Notes: generated by a model not told the origin, from the sequence alone. Shown: positions 47,452 through 56,230, counted from the first letter of the stretch. The stretch is DNA of 64,000 bases from Lysobacteraceae bacterium NML93-0793 (GCA_002324875.1 NTJG01000007.1:124001-188000), one strand, 5' to 3'. Numbers and translations: made by a program.

Positions 47452-49182
47452 ATGCACATGCCCGTTCCCGATCCGCCCGCCGCCCTGCCGCGTCTCGGTG
47501 CGGCCCATCCCGATCTGCTGGCGATGATCGCGACCGCGGCGCGGGGGGACGTCCCGCTGGTACTGCTGCATGTCGACATCGACCATTTCGCCTCGGTCAA
47601 CCAGAACATGGGCATGGACGTCGGCGACGCGGCCCTGGAGGCGGTCGGTGCGCGGCTGCAGGATCGGCTGCAGGGGCGCGGACAGGTCTGGCGCCACGGC
47701 AGCGACGAGTTCATCGCCGCGGTGCCGCTGCCGGCCGGCGGCGACGCGGCCGATGCCCAGGCGATCGCCGAAACCCTGATCGCCGAGATCGAGCGGCCGC
47801 TCGAAGTGTTGCCGTACACGCTGTTTCTCGAAGCCAAGATCGGCGTCAGCCTGTGCCCGCAGCACGGCGACGACGCGAGCCGTCTGCTGCACCTGGCGGA
47901 AACCGCCGTGCGCCGGGCCTCGCACGCGGTGGACGACCCGGTGCAGCTGCACACGTTCGACGTGCAGGACCGCGCCCACAGCGAGAGTGCCATCGCCCGG
48001 CAGATCGTCGATGCGCTGCCCAACGGCGAGTTCCGCCTGCGCTACCAGCCCAAGATCAGCGCCCGCGACGGCCGCGTGATCGGCATGGAAGCCCTGGTGC
48101 GCTGGCAGTCGCCGGTTCTCGGCCTGCTGCTGCCGGAACGCTTCCTGCCCACGGCCGAGCGCATCGGCGTGATCCTGCAGATCGGCGACTGGATGCTCGA
48201 ACGCGTGATCGCGCAGGTCCGCGCCTGGCGGGACCAGGGCTTCGACGATTTCTTCGTCGGCATCAACGTGACCACGCAGCAACTGCTGCAGGTCGACTTC
48301 GTCGACCGGCTGCTCGGCCGGATGCAGCAGGCCGGTCTGCCGATGACCGCGCTCGTCCTCGAACTCAACGAGCGTGTGCTCACCCACAACAGCACCGACA
48401 TCGTCCACCGCACGGTCTCCGCGCTGCGCCACGAAGGCATCGCGGTGACGCTGGACAATTTCGGTACCGGGGATGCCAGCCTCAGCGCCCTGGTGCGCTA
48501 CCCGGCGGACATCCTCAAGATCGACCGCAGCTTCATCAGCGCCGCACCGGCGGGCAACCGCGAAACGGCGATCGTCCGTGCGCTCATCGCGATGGGCCAC
48601 CAGCTCGGCATGAAGGTCATCGCCAACGGCGTCGAGACCGAGGCCCAGCTGGGCTTCCTGCGCCGCGCCGACTGCGACTACTTCCAGGGGTATCTCTTCG
48701 GCGAGCCGATGACCGCCGAGGCCGCGAGCCAGGCGCTGCGTCAGCGGTATCTGCGGCCCGAGCTGTTCACCGCCACCCAGTCCGACCGCACCCTGCTGCT
48801 GCTCGACGACGAGCAGAACGTGCTGCGCTCACTGGTGCGGCTGTTCCGCCGCGATGGCTACCGCATCCTCGCCGCGGGCAACGTGCGCGACGCGTTCGGG
48901 CTGCTCGCGACCAACGACGTGCAGGTGATCCTCTCGGATCAGCGCATGTCGGAGATGGACGGCACCGAGTTTCTGGGCCGGGTGAAGATGCTCTATCCCG
49001 ACACCATCCGCCTGGTGCTCTCGGGCTACACCGATCTGGCCACCGTCACCGATGCGATCAACCGGGGCGCGATCTACCGGTTCCTGACCAAGCCCTGGGA
49101 CGACAACAAGCTGCGCGAGCACATCCGCCAGGCGTTCCGTACCTACGACAGCCAGCGCGGACGCGACGTGCCGATCGACTGA
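47452..49182 (+). CDS. Degenerate GGDEF-EAL protein with C-terminal receiver domain
   Basis: 576 aa. The GGDEF loop reads 'RHGSDEFIAAV' (SDEF). The EAL domain keeps 'GMEALVRWQSP' and 'LKIDRSF' but has 'TLDNFGTGDAS' for DDFGTG and 'IANGVETEAQL' for EGVE, so two metal/catalytic positions are lost and hydrolysis is unlikely. A receiver domain follows at about 440-560: 'TLLLLDDEQNVLRSLVRLFR', phospho-Asp in 'VILSDQRMSEMDG', 'LSGYTDLATVTDAINRGAIY' and 'FLTKPWDD', as in RpfG-type receivers. The order EAL then receiver is unusual. It could be a c-di-GMP-binding or protein-binding output controlled by phosphorylation. The stop is 1 bp from that of the convergent kinase gene. Confidence 0.88.
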   Translation: MHMPVPDPPAALPRLGAAHPDLLAMIATAARGDVPLVLLHVDIDHFASVNQNMGMDVGDAALEAVGARLQDRLQGRGQVWRHGSDEFIAAVPLPAGGDAADAQAIAETLIAEIERPLEVLPYTLFLEAKIGVSLCPQHGDDASRLLHLAETAVRRASHAVDDPVQLHTFDVQDRAHSESAIARQIVDALPNGEFRLRYQPKISARDGRVIGMEALVRWQSPVLGLLLPERFLPTAERIGVILQIGDWMLERVIAQVRAWRDQGFDDFFVGINVTTQQLLQVDFVDRLLGRMQQAGLPMTALVLELNERVLTHNSTDIVHRTVSALRHEGIAVTLDNFGTGDASLSALVRYPADILKIDRSFISAAPAGNRETAIVRALIAMGHQLGMKVIANGVETEAQLGFLRRADCDYFQGYLFGEPMTAEAASQALRQRYLRPELFTATQSDRTLLLLDDEQNVLRSLVRLFRRDGYRILAAGNVRDAFGLLATNDVQVILSDQRMSEMDGTEFLGRVKMLYPDTIRLVLSGYTDLATVTDAINRGAIYRFLTKPWDDNKLREHIRQAFRTYDSQRGRDVPID

Positions 49183-49183
49183 A

Positions 49184-50392
49184 TCAGGCCGGGTCGGTCT
49201 GCGGCTGACGAACCGGCAGGATCACCCGGAACCGGCTGCCGGCCTGCGGCGCGCTGTCGACCTCGATCCGCCCGTGATGCTTGGCGACGATGCCGTAGGA
49301 GATCGACAGGCCGAGTCCGGTGCCCTTGCCCACGGCCTTGGTGGTGAAGAACGGATCGAAGATGCGCTGCAGCATCTCGGGCGCGATGCCGCTGCCGGTA
49401 TCGCCGATCTCCACCCAGACCTGTCCCGGATCGTGCCCGGTGCGTACGGTGATCACGCCTTCGCCGTCGATCGCCTGGCCGGCGTTGAGCAGCAGGTTCA
49501 TGAAGACCTGGTTCAACTCCGACTGCAGACACTCGACCATCGGCAGCGTGCCGTAGTGCTTCTCCAGCTTGGCCTTGTAGCGCAGTTCGTTCCAGACGAT
49601 GTTGATGGTGGAATCGAGGCCCGCATGCAGGTCGGCCAGGCGCCAGGCATGTTCACGGTCGGAGCGCGAGAAATCGCGCAGGTCGCGCACGATGCCGGTC
49701 ACGCGCTCGATGCCCTGACGCGACTCGGTGAGCAGTTGCGGAAGATCGCGACTGATGAAATCCACGTCCAGGCGTTCGCGGGTGGCGTCGATCTCCGAGC
49801 GCATCGCGTGCGGATCGGGCGAACGCAGGGCGCGTTCGTAGACATCGATCAGCGCGAACAGGTTGCCGACGTACTCCTGCAGGCTGCCGAGGTTGGAGTG
49901 GACGTAGCCGATCGGATTGTTGATCTCGTGCGCCACGCCGGCGGCGAGCTGGCCGATCGACGCGAGTTTCTCCGACTGCAGCAGCTGCTCCTGCGCGGCG
50001 TTGAACCGCACGTTGAGTTCCTCGTGCCGCAGTTGCAGGGCCTGCTCGTCGTCGCTGCGGGCCCCGTCCTTGAGCAGCAGCAGGAACCGGCCGCTGTCCG
50101 CGCCCAGCCAGTACAGCCGGGCATCCAGGGCGCGACCCGGTGCCAGCGTGATCACATCGTCCCAGTGCGCATTGTCGCGTGCATGTCGCATGGCATCGGC
50201 GGTCAGCACGCGATCCAGGCGGCCGGCGATCTCGACCCAGGCCGGATGCAGACGCAACAGGGCTTCGGCGGCCGGGTTGGCATAGATCAGACGGCCGTCG
50301 GCCTCGTGCAGGCAGACGCCTTGGTCGATGCGCGCAAGGGCGATCGCAGCCAGCGGGGCAGGAGGTGCGGACAGCGGGGACAGCAGGGTCAC
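49184..50392 (-). CDS. PAS-type soluble sensor histidine kinase (HisKA class)
   Basis: 402 aa, no membrane helix. PAS-like N-terminus ('IDQGVCLHEADGRLIYANPA'), a coiled coil ending 'NAAQEQLLQSEKLASIGQLA', then the H-box 'AGVAHEINNPIGYVHSNLGS'. The ATPase has N-box 'LNQVFMNLLLNAGQAIDGEG', G1 'IGDTGSGIAPEMLQRIFDPF' and G2 'GKGTGLGLSISYGIVAKHHG'. This subclass often pairs with RpfG-type receivers of the kind fused to the convergent neighbour, which ends 1 bp away. Partner assignment is inference. Confidence 0.9.
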   Translation of the reverse strand: MTLLSPLSAPPAPLAAIALARIDQGVCLHEADGRLIYANPAAEALLRLHPAWVEIAGRLDRVLTADAMRHARDNAHWDDVITLAPGRALDARLYWLGADSGRFLLLLKDGARSDDEQALQLRHEELNVRFNAAQEQLLQSEKLASIGQLAAGVAHEINNPIGYVHSNLGSLQEYVGNLFALIDVYERALRSPDPHAMRSEIDATRERLDVDFISRDLPQLLTESRQGIERVTGIVRDLRDFSRSDREHAWRLADLHAGLDSTINIVWNELRYKAKLEKHYGTLPMVECLQSELNQVFMNLLLNAGQAIDGEGVITVRTGHDPGQVWVEIGDTGSGIAPEMLQRIFDPFFTTKAVGKGTGLGLSISYGIVAKHHGRIEVDSAPQAGSRFRVILPVRQPQTDPA

Positions 50393-50453
50393 GGCAGCAG
50401 GATCCGGCAGCGGGAAGCCTGCAGTCTAAGCCGTGTGCGAGGGCGCCGTGGAC

Positions 50454-50789
50454 TCAGGCGACCGCCAGTTCGCGTGGGCGTGACAGATGATCGGCGCGGC
50501 CGCTGGCGTCGTAGGCCGGTGCGCTTTCCAGCCGCCCCAGATGGCGCAGGGCCCAGTTCACTTCGCGGCGCCGGCGCGCGAGCAAGGCCCCGTTCGCGCG
50601 GTTGAACTCGGCCAGTTCGGCCAGCGGGCCGGAGAGTTCGCCGTCCGGAAAGGCCTCGAGCTCGCGCAGCGCGACGATCTTGTCGCGGGTGGAGCGCATC
50701 AGCGCGTCCACGTCGTGGGCGATCAGCGCCTCGCGCTCGTCGGCGAGCGCGGACGCCAGGCGCTCGAGGCTGGCCTGGGGGTCGGACAT
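50454..50789 (-). CDS. flgN: Flagellar chaperone FlgN
   Basis: 111 aa, mainly helical ('LERLASALADEREALIAHDV', 'LAELAEFNRANGALLARRRR'). The length and the position directly after flgM (1-nt overlap) fit FlgN, the export chaperone for FlgK and FlgL, whose genes end this window. Confidence 0.85.
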   Translation of the reverse strand: MSDPQASLERLASALADEREALIAHDVDALMRSTRDKIVALRELEAFPDGELSGPLAELAEFNRANGALLARRRREVNWALRHLGRLESAPAYDASGRADHLSRPRELAVA

Positions 50790-51100
50790 CAGCCGGCCAG
50801 CCGGGCGTCCAGATCGAGCATGCGCGACGCGATGGCTTCGGCGTCGACCTTGTACGTACCGGCGGCGAGCGATTCGCGCACGGCCTGCACCTTGGCCTCG
50901 TCGAAGGCCGGGCGGGTGGCCAGGTCGCGCTGCAGCGCCTGCATGCCGGCGGCTTCGCCGGTCAGACGGAGGCTGTCGCCGCCGTTCGCGGCCTCGACGG
51001 CCTTGTCGCGCGGGTCGCCGGCGCGTGCCACCTGGGCGCCGCTGACGGCGCCGATCGCACGGGTCACCGGAACGGAGGGTCCTTCGATCTTCTGGGTCAT
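50789..51100 (-). CDS. flgM: Anti-sigma-28 factor FlgM
   Basis: 103 aa. Disordered N-terminal half and a C-terminal FliA-binding helix region ('FDEAKVQAVRESLAAGTYKV', 'DAEAIASRMLDLDARLAG'), matching the FlgM pattern of 'VxxIRxAIxxGxYxVDxxxIAxxL'. It blocks FliA until hook completion. A perfect FliA promoter lies 44 bp upstream, so FlgM is made under the sigma factor it inhibits. Confidence 0.92.
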   Translation of the reverse strand: MTQKIEGPSVPVTRAIGAVSGAQVARAGDPRDKAVEAANGGDSLRLTGEAAGMQALQRDLATRPAFDEAKVQAVRESLAAGTYKVDAEAIASRMLDLDARLAG

Positions 51101-51143
51101 GTCGGGGGTCCTGACACGGGTGTCTTGAGTGGGATCATGGCCG

Positions 51144-51170
51144 GTATCGGCCGGCCTGGGAAAAGCTTGA
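51144..51170 (-). promoter_or_regulatory. FliA (sigma-28) promoter of flgM-flgN
   Basis: Minus strand: TCAAGCTT - 11 bp - GCCGATAC. The -10 is the same as those of cheV and the chemoreceptor. Predicted start at about 51137, ~37 bp before flgM. Confidence 0.85.
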
Positions 51171-51208
51171 GGGCAATTGTTTCACCGGCTGCGGCGCGGG
51201 CTGCCGGG

Positions 51209-51898
51209 TCAGCGGCCGACGACGACGTCTCCCGCGTCGTCCACCGTGCCCTGCACCACCCGGCGCGATGACAGGTTCTCGACGCTGACGCGCTCGCGGG
51301 CGCCGGCATCGGCCAGCGCCCTGCCGGCCATACGCACCTCGATCCCGCCCTGACGCGAGACCAGCGCGATCGTATCGCCGCGCCGCACCAGCCGCGGTGC
51401 GACCAGGTCGCCCGCGGTCAGCACGCTGCCGGCCACCAGGGTGCGCCGGGCGCTGCGACCGACCGCCTCGGCCGGGTCGGCGATCGCGGCCCCTGCAATG
51501 CGCGCGGTATCGCGCGCCTCGGTGGTGAAGACATCGGCCGTGATCGTCTCGCCTGAAGCCACGCTGCGCGACAGCACCAGCACGGTCTGGCTGCGCCGCA
51601 CGCGCACCGGGACGAACAGGCGCCAGCCCGACGGGCACGCCACTTCGACCGTCGTGGCCGCGGTACGCCTGGCCTCCAGCGGCTGGGCGCACATCGGCAT
51701 GCGCAGCGCAGGATCGAGATTGGCCTCGGCCTCCTCGCCCGCACCCGCCACCGACAGTGCGGCGGTGCGGATCGAATCGACGGACTGGAACGTCGCGGCC
51801 TGTGCCAGCGGCGCCAGCAGACCGACGGCCAGCAGGCACACGGCGAGGCGTGCCGGCAGGCGGCGCCGGGCGCAGCGGTGTTGGATCGAGGCGGGCAT
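51209..51898 (-). CDS. flgA: Flagellar P-ring assembly chaperone FlgA
   Basis: 229 aa from the ATG at 51898. Longer starts at 51931 and 51967 lie within or upstream of a sigma-54 promoter and are excluded. Signal peptide 'ARLAVCLLAVGLLAPLAQA' at about 16-34. The body has the SAF domain ('RSVASGETITADVFTTEARD', 'AVGRSARRTLVAGSVLTAGD') and the closing 'RERVSVENLSSRRVVQGTVD', typical of FlgA, which assists FlgI ring formation in the periplasm. It is followed by flgM on the same strand. Confidence 0.95.
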   Translation of the reverse strand: MPASIQHRCARRRLPARLAVCLLAVGLLAPLAQAATFQSVDSIRTAALSVAGAGEEAEANLDPALRMPMCAQPLEARRTAATTVEVACPSGWRLFVPVRVRRSQTVLVLSRSVASGETITADVFTTEARDTARIAGAAIADPAEAVGRSARRTLVAGSVLTAGDLVAPRLVRRGDTIALVSRQGGIEVRMAGRALADAGARERVSVENLSSRRVVQGTVDDAGDVVVGR

Positions 51899-51930
51899 CG
51901 AGATGTCCGTAGGCAGAGTCCTGCCCCCCA

Positions 51931-51945
51931 TGCAAAACGCGTGCC
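51931..51945 (-). promoter_or_regulatory. Sigma-54 promoter of flgA
   Basis: Minus strand GGCAC-GCGTT-TTGCA, the -24/-12 layout with correct 5-bp spacing; only the first T of TGGCAC is replaced by C. The start is expected at about 51920, leaving a ~22-nt leader. Confidence 0.8.
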
Positions 51946-51989
51946 GCCCGCACGTATGACGATGCACGTGGCGGCGGGGGTGTCCCCGC

Positions 51990-52016
51990 TCAAGTCGCCG
52001 ACCCGAAGGCCGATAC
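51990..52016 (+). promoter_or_regulatory. FliA (sigma-28) promoter of cheV
   Basis: TCAAGTCG - 11 bp - GCCGATAC. The -10 ends 7 bp before the cheV ATG (52024), so the transcript would begin at or within 1-3 bases of the start codon. Confidence 0.82.
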
Positions 52017-52023
52017 CGGCGAC

Positions 52024-52980
52024 ATGTCCGATGATCTGCTCGACCGTATCGACCAGCGCACCCGCCTTGCCGGCCACAATCGGCTGGCGCTGCTGCTGTT
52101 CCGGCTTGGTGGCCGCCAGATTTTTGGCGTGAACGTGTTCAAGGTGCAGGAAGTCCTGCGCCGACCGAGCCTGTTCCAGGTGCCCGGTCTTCCGGCCCAG
52201 TTCGCCGGCGTGGCCGACGTGCGTGGCCGCAGCGTGCCGGTGCTCGATCTGGGGCTGGCCATCGGCCACCCGGAGCGTGCCCAGAACGACCTGCCCGGCT
52301 ACCTCGTGGTCACCGAATTCAATCGCTCGGTGCAGGGCTTCCTGGTCAGCGAGGTCGAGCGGATCGTCAACATCGCGGTCGCCGACATCCAGCCGCCGCC
52401 CGACCTCGGCGCCGACGGCGGCTATCTGACCGCTGTGACGCGCTTCCAGGGCGAGCTGATCCAGGTCATCGACGTGGAAAGCGTGCTGGCGGACATCTCC
52501 CAGGCGCGCATGGACGCCGACCTGTCGCCCGAGTACGCCCTGCCCGAGGGCGCGCCGCCGATGCAGGTGCTGGTGGTCGACGATTCGCGCGTGGCGCGCC
52601 AGCAGATCCGCAGCGTGCTCGACCAGCTCGGCGTCGGCGTGACCCTGCTCTCCGACGGCCGTCAGGCGCTGGACCACCTCCTGCAACTGCACGCCTCCGG
52701 CGAACCGCCGTCGCAGCGCTACGCCATGGTGGTGTCGGATATCGAAATGCCGGCTATGGACGGGTACACGCTGACGACGGAAATCCGTCGTCATCCCGGC
52801 CTGGCCGATCTGTTCGTGCTGCTGCACACCTCGCTCTCGGGTGTGTTCAATACCTCGATGGTCCAGAGCGTCGGCGCCGACGCGTTCGTAGCCAAGTACA
52901 GCCCGCACGACCTGGCCGACGAGGTCCTCCGACGGCTGAGCGAGGTGGCCGAGGCCGCCGGCGGGCGTCTGGTCGCCTGA
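52024..52980 (+). CDS. cheV: Chemotaxis coupling protein CheV (CheW-receiver fusion)
   Basis: 318 aa. CheW-like domain (about 1-165: 'RLALLLFRLGGRQIFGVNVF', 'FAGVADVRGRSVPVLDLGLA') followed by a receiver (about 182-310: 'MQVLVVDDSRVARQQIRSVL', phospho-Asp in 'VVSDIEMPAMDGYT', Lys in 'FVAKYSPHDL'). It couples receptors to CheA and adapts by phosphorylation. It lies between flgA and flgB, a common place in gammaproteobacteria, and has its own FliA promoter with almost no leader. Confidence 0.95.
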   Translation: MSDDLLDRIDQRTRLAGHNRLALLLFRLGGRQIFGVNVFKVQEVLRRPSLFQVPGLPAQFAGVADVRGRSVPVLDLGLAIGHPERAQNDLPGYLVVTEFNRSVQGFLVSEVERIVNIAVADIQPPPDLGADGGYLTAVTRFQGELIQVIDVESVLADISQARMDADLSPEYALPEGAPPMQVLVVDDSRVARQQIRSVLDQLGVGVTLLSDGRQALDHLLQLHASGEPPSQRYAMVVSDIEMPAMDGYTLTTEIRRHPGLADLFVLLHTSLSGVFNTSMVQSVGADAFVAKYSPHDLADEVLRRLSEVAEAAGGRLVA

Positions 52981-53263
52981 CACCCGCGCCGCTCCTTGCA
53001 GGCGCGCACGCGATCGACGCCTGCGAGCCAGGCCCGCGCGCACGCGCGCTTCCACAGAACGCAAGTGCCCGGAACGGCGCCTTGACGGGTTCGTCGGCCA
53101 CTCCTGAACCTCCGACTCCTGTCGCTGCAACGCCAACGGCACCCAGTCGCGCCAGAACGCCCGTACAGGAGTGCGCCTGCGCGCTTCCTTGAACGCGTAC
53201 CGGGTCGAAGCCCGGGTTGTGCTGCCCGAATCCCCAATCCCGACTCCCCGATCCCGGTCGTTC
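52981..53263. other. Gene-free stretch between cheV and the flgB promoter
   Basis: No gene is supported. The right part (53236-53257) carries a 22-bp sequence that is repeated exactly before flgF (56199-56220), starting AATCCCGACTCCCCGATCCC. Confidence 0.6.
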
Positions 53264-53279
53264 TGGCACGCCGCTTGCA
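53264..53279 (+). promoter_or_regulatory. Sigma-54 promoter of the flgB operon
   Basis: TGGCAC-GCCGC-TTGCA, a consensus -24/-12 element 33 bp before the flgB ATG; predicted start at about 53290. Confidence 0.92.
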
Positions 53280-53311
53280 GCCACCCCGGCACAGGTTTGC
53301 CGGAGGCGCCG

Positions 53312-53719
53312 ATGTCCAATCCGATCTCGTCCTATCTCGGGCTGCAGGCCGATGCCCTGCCGCTGCGCGAGCAGCGCTTGAAGCTGATCGCCAGCAATCT
53401 GGCCAATGCGGACACGCCCGGCTACCAGGCGCGCGACCTCGACTTCAACGCCGCGCTGGCGAACGCCGCACGGGTGCGTGAGGCCGGGCCGGCGCCCGCA
53501 CGCGATGCGCGCTCCAACCACATTCCCTTGCCCGGCGACGATGCCCTGACCCCGTTCACGGTCGCGCGTGTCGCCAGCCAGGCCAGCCTCGACGGCAACA
53601 CCGTCGATCCCGATGCCGAGCGCGCCGCCTACGGCCGCGCCGCGCTCGAATACCGCGCCTCGCTGAGCTTTCTCGAGTCGCGGGTGCGCAACATCCTGAC
53701 CGCCATCACGGGACAGTAA
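53312..53719 (+). CDS. flgB: Flagellar basal-body rod protein FlgB
   Basis: 135 aa, proximal rod subunit. The ATG at 53312 follows GGAGG-like bases and the sigma-54 promoter. The rod signature 'LKLIASNLANADTPGYQARD' lies at about 26-45, and the C-terminal helix 'EYRASLSFLESRVRNILTAI' is typical. It is first of flgBCDE; flgC follows after 3 bp. Confidence 0.96.
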   Translation: MSNPISSYLGLQADALPLREQRLKLIASNLANADTPGYQARDLDFNAALANAARVREAGPAPARDARSNHIPLPGDDALTPFTVARVASQASLDGNTVDPDAERAAYGRAALEYRASLSFLESRVRNILTAITGQ

Positions 53720-53722
53720 GCC

Positions 53723-54130
53723 ATGAGCAACCTGCCGATCTTCGATGTCGCCGGTTCCGCGCTGCAGGCCCAGTCGGTGCGCCTGAGCACGCTGGCCAGC
53801 AACCTCGCCAATGCCGATTCCGTCGCCGGCTCGCCCGACCAGGTGTATCGGCCGCTCGAGCCCGTGTTCCGGGCCACCGCGCACGGCAGCGATCCGGCGC
53901 TGACCAATGTGCAGGTGGCCGGCATCGTGGAGCGCGACACCCCACCGATCCAGCGTTACGAACCCGGCCATCCGCTGGCCGACGAACAGGGCTACGTCTA
54001 CGCGCCCGATGTCGACCCCGTCTCGCAGATGGTCAACATGATCTCCGCCTCGCGCAGCTACCAGGCCGGTGTGGAGATGCTCAACACCGCCAAGGAACTG
54101 GCGGTGGCCACCCTCAGCATGGGCCGCTAG
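53723..54130 (+). CDS. flgC: Flagellar basal-body rod protein FlgC
   Basis: 135 aa. 'FDVAGSALQAQSVRLSTLAS' and 'NLANADSVAGSPDQVYRPLE' at the N-terminus and 'PVSQMVNMISASRSYQAGVE' followed by 'MLNTAKELAVATLSMGR' at the C-terminus are the FlgC signatures. Proximal rod subunit, in the flgB operon. Confidence 0.97.
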   Translation: MSNLPIFDVAGSALQAQSVRLSTLASNLANADSVAGSPDQVYRPLEPVFRATAHGSDPALTNVQVAGIVERDTPPIQRYEPGHPLADEQGYVYAPDVDPVSQMVNMISASRSYQAGVEMLNTAKELAVATLSMGR

Positions 54131-54175
54131 GCCCGCGCTCCGCCGAAATGAGCCCGATCCGATGAGCAGCCTCCG

Positions 54176-54847
54176 ATGAGCACCATCGCCAACGATGTCT
54201 ACAGCAGCCTAGGCCTCGGCGGCACGCCGGCGGCCGCGGGCGGCAAGAAAGCCGAATCCCTCGGGCAGGCGGACTTCCTGCGTCTGATGACCGAGCAGCT
54301 CAAGCACCAGGATCCGCTGAATCCGATGGAAAACAGCGCGTTTCTCGGCCAGCTGGCGCAGTTCTCCACCGTGCAGGGCATCCAGAGCCTCAACGCTTCG
54401 GTCGACGGCTTCGCCGGTGCGATGGCGAGCGATCAGCTGCTGCGCGGCGCCACGATGGTCGGGCGCGAGGTGCTGCTGCCCTCGAGCAAGGTCGCGCTGC
54501 CGGCCGACGGCAGCACCAGCGGCATCGTCGCTGCGCCGGGCCCGGGGCTGGTGACCTTCGACGTGACGGATGCCAACGGCCAGTCGGTGCGCCAGTTCAC
54601 CGTGCCCGCCAGCGCTGCCGGCGAAGTGGCGTTCGCCTGGGACGGCACCGATGCGTTCGGTCAGCGCCTGCCGGCCGGTGCCTACGGCATCACCGCCCGA
54701 CACGTCACCGAGACCGGCGCCACGACCAGCCTGAGCACCTACGTGCGCGGCAAGGTCGAAAGCGTCTCGGTCGGCAGCGACGGCCTGTACCTCGATCTCG
54801 AAGGCCTCGGCACCGCGCCGCTCGGCCACGTGCTGCGCGTCGGCTGA
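54176..54847 (+). CDS. flgD: Hook-capping protein FlgD
   Basis: 223 aa. Scaffold for hook assembly. N-terminal 'LGQADFLRLMTEQLKHQDPL' and 'NPMENSAFLGQLAQFSTVQG' are near-invariant. The C-terminal FlgD Ig-like/tudor part has 'VTFDVTDANGQSVRQFTVPA' and 'FAWDGTDAFGQRLPAGAYGI'. An in-frame ATG sits a few codons upstream (54162 region), so the start is not certain. Confidence 0.95.
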   Translation: MSTIANDVYSSLGLGGTPAAAGGKKAESLGQADFLRLMTEQLKHQDPLNPMENSAFLGQLAQFSTVQGIQSLNASVDGFAGAMASDQLLRGATMVGREVLLPSSKVALPADGSTSGIVAAPGPGLVTFDVTDANGQSVRQFTVPASAAGEVAFAWDGTDAFGQRLPAGAYGITARHVTETGATTSLSTYVRGKVESVSVGSDGLYLDLEGLGTAPLGHVLRVG

Positions 54848-54896
54848 CGCGTTCTCTCCTTCCCGCTTTTCCGCGCACACCCTCACGGAGTCCGCC

Positions 54897-56120
54897 ATGA
54901 GCTTCAACACCTCGCTGTCCGGCATCAACGCGGCCAACGCCAATCTCAACGTCACCGCGAACAACATCGCCAACGTCAACACCACCGGCTTCAAGGAGTC
55001 GCGCGCCGAGTTCGCCGACCTGTTCTCCAACAGTGCCTACGGCCTGTCGCGCAATGCGATCGGCTCGGGCGTGAAGCTGAGCAACGTCGCCCAGCAGTTC
55101 TCGCAGGGCAACATCGATCCCACCGGGCGCAGCCTGGACATGGCGATCGACGGCGAAGGCTTCTTCACGCTCAACAAGAACGGCGCCCGCGTCTACAGCC
55201 GCGCCGGCAATTTCCAGACCGACGCCCAGGGCTTCGTCGGCACGCCGGACGGCGCCCGCCTGCAGGTCTACCCGCCGCGCACCAATGCCGACGGCTTCGA
55301 CGTGGGCCGCGTGACCGATCTCCAGCTGCTGACCACCGACAGCCCACCGCGCCCGAGCAGCCGGGTCAACCTGATGTTCACCCTGCCCGGCAACGCCAGC
55401 CCGCCGACGATGGCGACGTTCGACCCGTCCGAGCCCAACAGCTACAACAGCTCGACCGGCGGCATCACCGTGTTCGATTCGCTGGGCGTGGGCCACGTGC
55501 AGACCTCGTATCTGGTCAAGACCGCCAACCCCAACGAGTGGCAGGTGCACAACTACGTCGACGGCGCCAGCGTCGGTGCGCCCACCACGCTGCAGTTCTC
55601 CGACAGCGGCGCCCTGCTCTCGCCGACCGACGGCCGGATCACGCTGGATCCGTTCACCCCGGCCAATGGCGCCGGCGTGCTCCAGCTCGATCTGGACCTG
55701 ACCGGCTCCACCCAGTACGGCGAGCGCTTCCAGCTGCGCGACACCCGCCAGGACGGCTACGCGGCCGGCAAGCTCAACGAGATCAGCATCTCGGCCGAGG
55801 GCGTGGTGTTCGCGCGCTATTCCAACGGCGCCGACCAGCCGCTGGGCCAGATCGCGCTGACCACCTTCGTCAACCCGCAGGGCCTGCAGCCGCAGGGCAA
55901 CAACATGTGGGCCGAGACCTACGGCTCGGGCGCCGGCCGCACCGGCGCGCCCGACAGCTCGGACTTCGGCCAGATCCAGGCCGGCGCGCTGGAATCCTCG
56001 ACCGTGGACCTGACCGAGCAGCTGGTCAACATGATCGTCGCGCAGCGCAACTTCCAGGCCAATGCGCAGATGATCTCGACCCAGGACCAGGTGACGCAGA
56101 CGGTCATCAACATTCGTTGA
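54897..56120 (+). CDS. flgE: Flagellar hook protein FlgE
   Basis: 407 aa. N-terminal 'MSFNTSLSGINAANANLNVT' and 'ANNIANVNTTGFKESRAEFA', the D-domain 'GVKLSNVAQQFSQGNIDPTG', and the C-terminal 'QLVNMIVAQRNFQANAQMIS' are the FlgE/F/G family marks, with the length of a hook protein. It follows flgD by 49 bp in the flgB operon. Confidence 0.97.
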   Translation: MSFNTSLSGINAANANLNVTANNIANVNTTGFKESRAEFADLFSNSAYGLSRNAIGSGVKLSNVAQQFSQGNIDPTGRSLDMAIDGEGFFTLNKNGARVYSRAGNFQTDAQGFVGTPDGARLQVYPPRTNADGFDVGRVTDLQLLTTDSPPRPSSRVNLMFTLPGNASPPTMATFDPSEPNSYNSSTGGITVFDSLGVGHVQTSYLVKTANPNEWQVHNYVDGASVGAPTTLQFSDSGALLSPTDGRITLDPFTPANGAGVLQLDLDLTGSTQYGERFQLRDTRQDGYAAGKLNEISISAEGVVFARYSNGADQPLGQIALTTFVNPQGLQPQGNNMWAETYGSGAGRTGAPDSSDFGQIQAGALESSTVDLTEQLVNMIVAQRNFQANAQMISTQDQVTQTVINIR

Positions 56121-56198
56121 TGACCGAGAGATTCGGGAATGGGGATTCGGGATTCGGTGTTGCAGTCCCGTCTCTCCCCGCCTGACCCCGCCTCTTCC

Positions 56199-56220
56199 AA
56201 TCCCGACTCCCCGATCCCGG
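56199..56220. repeat. 22-bp repeat before flgF, also present before flgB
   Basis: Exact copy of 53236-53257. The 110-bp flgE-flgF gap also holds a complementary-looking run of GATTCGGG units (56131-56158), so this short gap is largely made of repeat DNA. Confidence 0.7.
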
Positions 56221-56230
56221 ATCCCCGCCC

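Noticed and set aside
51899..51967. Longer FlgA N-terminus
   Set aside because: The extra codons overlap the sigma-54 promoter and precede the expected transcript start; the shorter form begins with a normal signal peptide.
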